Shown here: positions 7,059 to 10,851 of the stretch, one piece after another
Layout: every line of letters starts with the position of its first letter
Position numbering within the stretch: position 1 is the first letter of the stretch
Assembly: GCA_937902695.1 (NCBI GenBank)
Contig: CALFNI010000424.1
Location: forward strand, 1 to 10,851
Reading direction: 5' to 3'
Source of the DNA: an uncultured Rhodanobacteraceae bacterium
GTDB taxonomy: Bacteria > Pseudomonadota > Gammaproteobacteria > Xanthomonadales > Rhodanobacteraceae
DNA: 10,851 nt
Notes under the pieces: model-generated
Told to the model about the DNA's origin: nothing
Seen by the model: the letters and a program-made list of their open reading frames with translations, nothing else
The model's database searches: none
Made by a program: the position numbers and the translations under genes

Positions 7059-7880
7059 CTAGAGCGTGCGGCCGACGATCGCCGTCTCGAGCCGCGCCGC
7101 CGGGTCGATCGCGACGGTTGCGCCGTCGCCGAGGCCGCCATGCCCTGCGGGCGGCGTCCACGCGCAACCCGATCGCTCCTGCGGCGTGACGCGCGTGTAG
7201 TCGGCGAAGCAGATCGGGACGATCGTGCTGCCGGCGAGGCCGTGCCCGCCGACGATCTCGGGCGAGAACGTCCAGTGCCGCGCGGCCTCCTGCGCCGAGC
7301 GGACGAACGATGCATCGACGGCGGGCGCGCCGTCCTGCAGCCGCGTGGCGAGCACGTGTCCTTCGCCGTCGTAGTCGATGCGCAGCACGACGATGCCGCC
7401 GCGGTGCTTGCGCATCGCATCGGATGGATATTTCGGCGAAGCGTGATGAAAACCCGAGGCGGCGAGATCGGCGCCGGTTCGCGCATCGTCGACGCGCAGC
7501 GCGAACTGATCCTCGCCGTGCTCGACCAGCGAAAGATCGAGCGCGAGCGTCGTCTTCGTCTCGACCGGCTTGCCGTCGATCGCGCCGGGCTGGAACTGCC
7601 AGCGGCGTATCGCGTTCTCGAGCGGCGTCCGGATCGCGGGCACGGGCGGCGCGCCGAGCGCTTCGAGCGCGGCGACGTGTCCCGACGCATCGAGCGTCAG
7701 CGCGAAGCGCGGATGGATCCGCGCCTCGCCTTGCGCATTCCCCTCGACCGGCAGGTTCAGCGGCCGCGGCCCGGGTTCGAGCGTGACCGTGATGGCGGCC
7801 GCGGATGTCAGCGGTTTCGGCGCATCGGCCGGAGCCGTGATGGAAAGGAGGACGGACAGCGGCAGCAGCAGCGCGCTCAT
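7059..7880 (-). CDS. Exported protein with two TonB C-terminal-like modules
   Basis: The 273-residue protein starts with a hydrophobic export segment (MSALLLPLSVLLSITAPA, possible signal peptidase site after Ala18) without basic residues before it. Residues about 58-118 (LTLDASGHVAALEALG...LENAIRRWQFQPG...TLAL) and about 148-225 (SPKYPSDAMRKHRGGIVVLRIDYDGEGHV...AARHWTFSPE) each follow the TonB_C pattern. That pattern is a PxYPxxA strand, xVDxxGxV, and an AxxxWxFxP ending. TonB_C domains normally contact TonB-dependent receptors at the outer membrane. Here the Pro-rich spanning linker and ExbB/ExbD are missing, so energy transduction is doubtful. Cys224 and Cys239 could form a disulfide. A strong GGGGAG (7888..7893) lies seven bases before the ATG. 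It converges on prfA and diverges from the glycosyltransferase. The precise function is unknown. Confidence 0.75.
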   Translation of the reverse strand: MSALLLPLSVLLSITAPADAPKPLTSAAAITVTLEPGPRPLNLPVEGNAQGEARIHPRFALTLDASGHVAALEALGAPPVPAIRTPLENAIRRWQFQPGAIDGKPVETKTTLALDLSLVEHGEDQFALRVDDARTGADLAASGFHHASPKYPSDAMRKHRGGIVVLRIDYDGEGHVLATRLQDGAPAVDASFVRSAQEAARHWTFSPEIVGGHGLAGSTIVPICFADYTRVTPQERSGCAWTPPAGHGGLGDGATVAIDPAARLETAIVGRTL

Positions 7881-7985
7881 GCGATTTCTCCCCGGGTTCG
7901 CCGGTCGCTCGGCCTAGCGCGAGCTTACCGCGGGGCTGTAAAAGTGGAAAGACGGGCGCATCTGGCGCGCGTGCACGGCGTCGGC

Positions 7986-7991
7986 TAGCGT
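7986..7991 (+). promoter_or_regulatory. -10 hexamer TAGCGT for a leaderless glycosyltransferase mRNA
   Basis: TAGCGT (TANNNT pattern) ends exactly six bases before the ATG at 7998, so transcription would start at or next to the A of ATG. No Shine-Dalgarno sequence precedes the gene, and no good -35 is visible at 17 bases. The 117-base divergent gap (7881..7997) otherwise holds only a weak imperfect hairpin around 7903..7929. Confidence 0.4.
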
Positions 7992-7997
7992 GGCGCG

Positions 7998-10088
7998 ATG
8001 AGCTCGAACCTTCCCCGCGACCGCGCACTCGATGCCATCGCGGGACTTCTCACCGCGGGACGAATCGCCGACGCCGAAGCCGCTATCGCGGCGCTGCTGC
8101 GCGAGTCGCCCGGCGATGCCGAAGCGCTCCGCTTGCGCGCGATCGCCGAGCTTCAGGGCGGCCGCGTCGATGCGGCGCGCGCGACGCTGAACGCGGTGCT
8201 CGCCATCGCGCCGGCTTCGGTCGAGCTCCTTTGCAACCTCGGCAGCATCGAGCTTGCGCGCGGCGACGCCGACGCCGCGCTCGACGCGCTCGAGCGTGCG
8301 TTCGCGCTGGCGCCGGCGCATCCGGCCGTGCTGCTGGGACTCGGCAACGCACGCCGCGCGCACGGCGATCTGGCAGGCGCGCTCGATGCGTATCGCGCCG
8401 CGACGCGCGCGGACGCCCGCCATGGGGGCGCGTGGCTCAACCTCGCCGCGGTCGAGCTCGCGCTCGGCGACAGCGCCGGCGCGGAGCGCGACGCGCGACA
8501 TGCGCTGACGCTCGTGCCCGGCCATCCCGAAGGGCTGCTGCTGCTCGGTCACGTGCTCGCCGCGCAGCGCCGCTTCGCCGATGCGCAGGCGGCGTACGAA
8601 GCCGGCGCGGGCGCGGCGCCGGGCGATGCGCGCTTCGCGTACCAGGCCGGGCTCATGGCCGAGGAGCAGAAGCATCTCGCCGCCGCGGCCGCGCTGCACA
8701 CGCGGGCGCTCGCGCTCGATCCCGCGCTGCATCATGCGCTGGGCCAGCTCGTGTTCCTGAAGCGCCAGCTGTGCGACTGGCGCGATCTCGACGCCTTGTC
8801 CGCGCGGGTTCGCGCGCGGGTCCGCGAAGGCGCACCGGGCATCGCGCCGTTCGCGTTCCTCGCCGAGCCCGCCGGTCCCGACGAGCAGCTCCGCTGCGCG
8901 GGCACGGCCGCCGCCGGCATCGACGCGGGCGCGGCTGCGCTGCGACGCGGGCTTGCATTCGCACACGCGCCGCGCGCCGACGAACGGCTGCGCGTCGGCT
9001 TCGCTTCCAACGGCTTCGGCAACCATCCGACCGGCCTCCTGCTCGTCGCGCTGATCGAAGCGCTCTGCGATCACCTCGACGCCGTCGTGTTCTCGACGTC
9101 GGTGCACGACGACAGTCCGATCCGGCGGCGCCTGCGCGATGCGGCCGCCGAGTGGCACGATGTCGCCGAGCTCGCGCCGCTCGCGCTCGCCAGGCACATC
9201 GACGCGACGGCGCTCGACGCGCTGATCGACCTGCGCGGCTACGGCGGCGGCGGCATTGCCGAAACGCTCACGCTGCGTCCGGCGCCGCTGCAGATCAACT
9301 GGCTCGCGTATCCCGGCACCTCCGGCGCGCCGTGGATGGACTACGTGATCGCCGATCGCGTCGTCCTTCCCGATGCGCTGCGGCCGCACTTCAGCGAAGC
9401 GGTCGCGCGCTTGCCGCGCTGCTTCCAGCCGTCGGATCCGACGCGCCGCGTCGGCGAGCCGCCGTCTCGCGCGATATGCGGCCTGCCGGCCGACGGTCCG
9501 GTGCTCGTTTCGTTCAACAACAGCTACAAGCTCAATCCCGAAAGCGTGCAGCGCATGCTCGCGGTGCTGCGCGCCGTACCCGATGCGACGCTGTGGCTCC
9601 TGTCCGGCCCCGACGGCGCCGACGAACGGCTGCGTCGGCACGCGGGCGCGGGCGGCGTCGATGCGCGCCGGCTCGTCTTCATGCCGAAGCTGCCGCACGA
9701 CGAGTATCTGGCGCGCTATCGGCACGCCGACCTGTTCCTCGACACCGCGCCCTACAACGCACCCACCACGGCGTCCGATGCGATCTGGGCCGGCTGCCCG
9801 GTGCTGACCGTGCCGGGCGCAACGTTCGCGTCACGCGTCGCGGCAAGCCTCAACGCGCATCTCGGCATGCCCTCGCTCAATGCCGCCGACGACGCCGCGT
9901 TCATCGCGACGGCCACGCGCGCCGGCCGCGACGCGGCGTTCCGCGCTGCGCTGCGCGCCGACGTCGCCGCGCGCCGCGCGACGAGCGGGCTCTTCGACAT
10001 GCGCGCGTTCGCCGGCGATTTCACGGCGCTGCTTCAGCGCATCGTCGAGCGCCGGCGGCGCGGCCTCGCGCCCGCCGATTTCGACTGA
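7998..10088 (+). CDS. TPR-containing O-GlcNAc transferase-like glycosyltransferase (GT41, OGT/SPINDLY type)
   Basis: The 696-residue cytoplasmic protein has about seven TPR-like repeats at residues 10-255, followed by a GT41 catalytic region. Visible catalytic-region motifs are LRVGFASNGFGNHPTGLL (331-348) with His343 matching the human OGT His498 position. Next come IDLRGYGGGG (410-419) and RPAPLQINWLAYPGTSGAPWMDYVIAD (427-453). FNNSYKLNPE (506-515) carries Lys511, matching the UDP-contacting Lys842, and the C-terminal nucleotide site is DLFLDTAPYNAPTTASDAIWAGCPVLT (578-604). From memory it is close to the Xanthomonas campestris OGT homologue. That protein has PYNAHTT where this one has PYNAPTT, so a His thought to contact the nucleotide is Pro589 here. 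Donor and acceptor are unknown; related enzymes modify proteins such as flagellin, but none is encoded nearby. It diverges from the TonB-like gene and is followed after 37 bases by moaB. Confidence 0.9.
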   Translation: MSSNLPRDRALDAIAGLLTAGRIADAEAAIAALLRESPGDAEALRLRAIAELQGGRVDAARATLNAVLAIAPASVELLCNLGSIELARGDADAALDALERAFALAPAHPAVLLGLGNARRAHGDLAGALDAYRAATRADARHGGAWLNLAAVELALGDSAGAERDARHALTLVPGHPEGLLLLGHVLAAQRRFADAQAAYEAGAGAAPGDARFAYQAGLMAEEQKHLAAAAALHTRALALDPALHHALGQLVFLKRQLCDWRDLDALSARVRARVREGAPGIAPFAFLAEPAGPDEQLRCAGTAAAGIDAGAAALRRGLAFAHAPRADERLRVGFASNGFGNHPTGLLLVALIEALCDHLDAVVFSTSVHDDSPIRRRLRDAAAEWHDVAELAPLALARHIDATALDALIDLRGYGGGGIAETLTLRPAPLQINWLAYPGTSGAPWMDYVIADRVVLPDALRPHFSEAVARLPRCFQPSDPTRRVGEPPSRAICGLPADGPVLVSFNNSYKLNPESVQRMLAVLRAVPDATLWLLSGPDGADERLRRHAGAGGVDARRLVFMPKLPHDEYLARYRHADLFLDTAPYNAPTTASDAIWAGCPVLTVPGATFASRVAASLNAHLGMPSLNAADDAAFIATATRAGRDAAFRAALRADVAARRATSGLFDMRAFAGDFTALLQRIVERRRRGLAPADFD

Positions 10089-10090
10089 GC

Positions 10091-10119
10091 TTCACGCGCG
10101 CAGGCCGGCGCGCTACGCT
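10091..10119 (+). promoter_or_regulatory. Candidate promoter for a leaderless moaB mRNA
   Basis: TTCACG (10091..10096, four of six matches to the -35 consensus), a 17-base spacer and TACGCT (10114..10119) end exactly six bases before the moaB ATG. This is the same geometry as at the glycosyltransferase start. It suggests moaB has its own promoter and a leaderless transcript despite the short 37-base gap. Confidence 0.5.
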
Positions 10120-10125
10120 CGCGCC

Positions 10126-10647
10126 ATGACCGCACAAGCCGATTTCGTTCCACTGAACCTCTGCGTGCTGACGATTTCCGACACGCGCACGCCGGAAAAC
10201 GACACGTCGGGCGATTATCTCGCACTCTCGCTCGGCCAGGCCGGCCACGCGCTCGCCGATCGGCGCATCGTCAAGGACAACCGCTACGTGATCCGCGCGA
10301 TCATCGCGCAGTGGATCGCCGACGAATCGATCCACGGCGTGCTCGTCACCGGCGGCACCGGTTTCACCGGTCGCGATTCGACGCCCGAGGCGATCCTGCC
10401 GCTGCTCGACAAGGAGATGCCGGGCTTCGGCGAGATGTTCCGCGTGCTGAGCTTCGAGGAGATCGGCACGTCGACGATGCAGTCGCGCGCGTTCGCGGGC
10501 CTTTCGAACAACACGTTCGTGTTCTGCCTGCCGGGTTCGACATCGGCGTGCCGCACCGCGTGGGAAAGGCTGATCCGCGCGCAGCTCGACGCGACGACGC
10601 GGCCCTGCAATCTTGCGGGGTTGATGCCGCGGTTGCGGGAGATCTGA
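10126..10647 (+). CDS. moaB: Molybdenum cofactor biosynthesis protein B
   Basis: The 173-residue product belongs to the MoaB/MogA fold, whose members bind molybdopterin and adenylylate it before metal insertion in Moco synthesis; E. coli MoaB itself shows little such activity. It aligns along its whole length with E. coli MoaB from memory: an N-terminal [20 protein letters not shown] segment, [17 protein letters not shown], the pterin-binding [10 protein letters not shown], and the signatures [24 protein letters not shown] and [12 protein letters not shown]. The C-terminus TTRPCNL is also conserved. ATG at 10126 matches the family start, and no Shine-Dalgarno sequence precedes it, in keeping with a leaderless mRNA. 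No other moa or moe gene lies in the window. Two REP-like hairpins follow the stop. The call is secure as MoaB family. Confidence 0.95.
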   Translation: MTAQADFVPLNLCVLTISDTRTPENDTSGDYLALSLGQAGHALADRRIVKDNRYVIRAIIAQWIADESIHGVLVTGGTGFTGRDSTPEAILPLLDKEMPGFGEMFRVLSFEEIGTSTMQSRAFAGLSNNTFVFCLPGSTSACRTAWERLIRAQLDATTRPCNLAGLMPRLREI

Positions 10648-10667
10648 GGCGCTTTCTCGCTGCTGTC

Positions 10668-10687
10668 ATTCCCGCGGGAGCGGGGAT
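10668..10687. repeat. REP-like hairpin, first copy
   Basis: ATTCCCGC and GCGGGGAT pair over eight positions (one G-U) around GGGA, 20 bases after the moaB stop, and TTTTT follows at 10691 after an intervening CCA. The ATTCCC...GGGAAT form is like the dRS3/REP palindromes dispersed between genes in many proteobacteria. It might also act as the moaB terminator. Confidence 0.65.
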
Positions 10688-10704
10688 CCATTTTTCGTCG
10701 CGTC

Positions 10705-10724
10705 ATTCCGGCGAAGGCCGGAAT
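10705..10724. repeat. REP-like hairpin, second copy
   Basis: ATTCCGGC and GCCGGAAT are a perfect 8-bp inverted repeat around GAAG, spaced 37 bases from the first copy and in the same arrangement (both preceded by GTC). The minus-strand reading gives the familiar spurious peptide IPAFAGMT, a common mark of this repeat family. Confidence 0.7.
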
Positions 10725-10804
10725 CCGGTTTGCCTTTGAAGGATGGCGACCAAGCCGCACACGGACGTGAGTCGGTTATCGCGAAGCGGCGAAGAGGGCG
10801 ACCC

Positions 10805-10838
10805 GTTACTTTCTCTTGCTCGTGCAAGAGAAAGTAAC
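10805..10838. repeat. Perfect 15-bp palindrome with TCGT loop
   Basis: GTTACTTTCTCTTGC (10805..10819) and GCAAGAGAAAGTAAC (10824..10838) are exact inverted repeats around four bases. The sequence continues CAAAGAGAAC to the window edge, a style I associate with dispersed intergenic repeats of Xanthomonadales. The 80 bases before it (10725..10804) show no gene and may belong to the same element, which seems to run beyond the window. Confidence 0.7.
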
Positions 10839-10851
10839 CAAAGAGAACACG

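Noticed and set aside
8231..10129. 632-codon plus-strand frame overlapping the glycosyltransferase
   Set aside because: It is an Arg-rich shadow in an alternate frame of the GT41 gene, without motifs.
7059..10647. A new multi-gene defence or secretion system formed by the TonB-like protein, GT41 enzyme and MoaB
   Set aside because: The genes are in opposite or separately promoted units with familiar, unrelated roles; nothing in the sequence links them functionally.
10284..10760. Minus-strand frame beginning with IPAFAGMT- and SRGND-like peptide
   Set aside because: The start region is translation of REP-like repeats and the remainder is antisense to moaB.

Overview
The window is high-GC, gene-dense chromosomal DNA from a gammaproteobacterium, most likely of the Xanthomonadales (Xanthomonadaceae/Rhodanobacteraceae type). 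Three things point there: the gene order, the strong resemblance of the TPR glycosyltransferase to the Xanthomonas campestris OGT homologue, and the intergenic repeat styles. No phylogenetic search was possible, so the placement is an inference. Most of the window is housekeeping genes. I see no CRISPR array, toxin-antitoxin pair, phage gene or transposase.

Left block, minus strand, read from 4304 down to 1: a lipoprotein-like TPR protein (LbcA/PA4667 type), lolB, a class I SAM-dependent methyltransferase, ispE, tRNA-Gln(TTG) and the start of prs, which is cut by the window edge. Spacings are 14 bases, 2 bases and a 4-base GTGA overlap, so the first four genes are almost certainly one operon. 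tRNA-Gln and prs follow at short distance. Apart from the methyltransferase, this is the lbcA-lolB-ispE-tRNA-Gln-prs neighbourhood known from Pseudomonas. It joins outer-membrane lipoprotein handling, isoprenoid precursor synthesis and PRPP synthesis. The gaps around the tRNA hold small structures: twin AGGGA-loop hairpins, a stem-loop, and a second copy of the tRNA 3' end.

Middle block, plus strand, 4521 to 7042: hemA (glutamyl-tRNA reductase, first step of tetrapyrrole synthesis) and prfA (peptide chain release factor 1). hemA diverges from lbcA across 216 bases that carry a 16-bp tandem repeat, a candidate hemA promoter and a short palindrome. hemA and prfA are separated by a 99-base inverted repeat built from nonamers of the CACGAAGAA kind. 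prmC, which often follows prfA, is absent here.

Right block: a minus-strand gene for an exported protein with two TonB C-terminal-like modules converges on prfA across a stop-codon hairpin. It diverges from a plus-strand GT41 (OGT/SPINDLY-type) TPR glycosyltransferase, which is followed by moaB (molybdenum cofactor synthesis). Both the glycosyltransferase and moaB have a TANNNT hexamer exactly six bases before an ATG that lacks a Shine-Dalgarno sequence, the arrangement expected of leaderless mRNAs. The last 200 bases hold two REP-like hairpins and a perfect 15-bp palindrome, probably dispersed genomic repeats.

The observations most worth following are the tRNA-Gln G5-G68 mismatch inside a segment repeated 96 bases away, the paired leaderless-type promoters, the 99-base nonamer palindrome, and a His-to-Pro change at a nucleotide-binding position of the GT41 enzyme.
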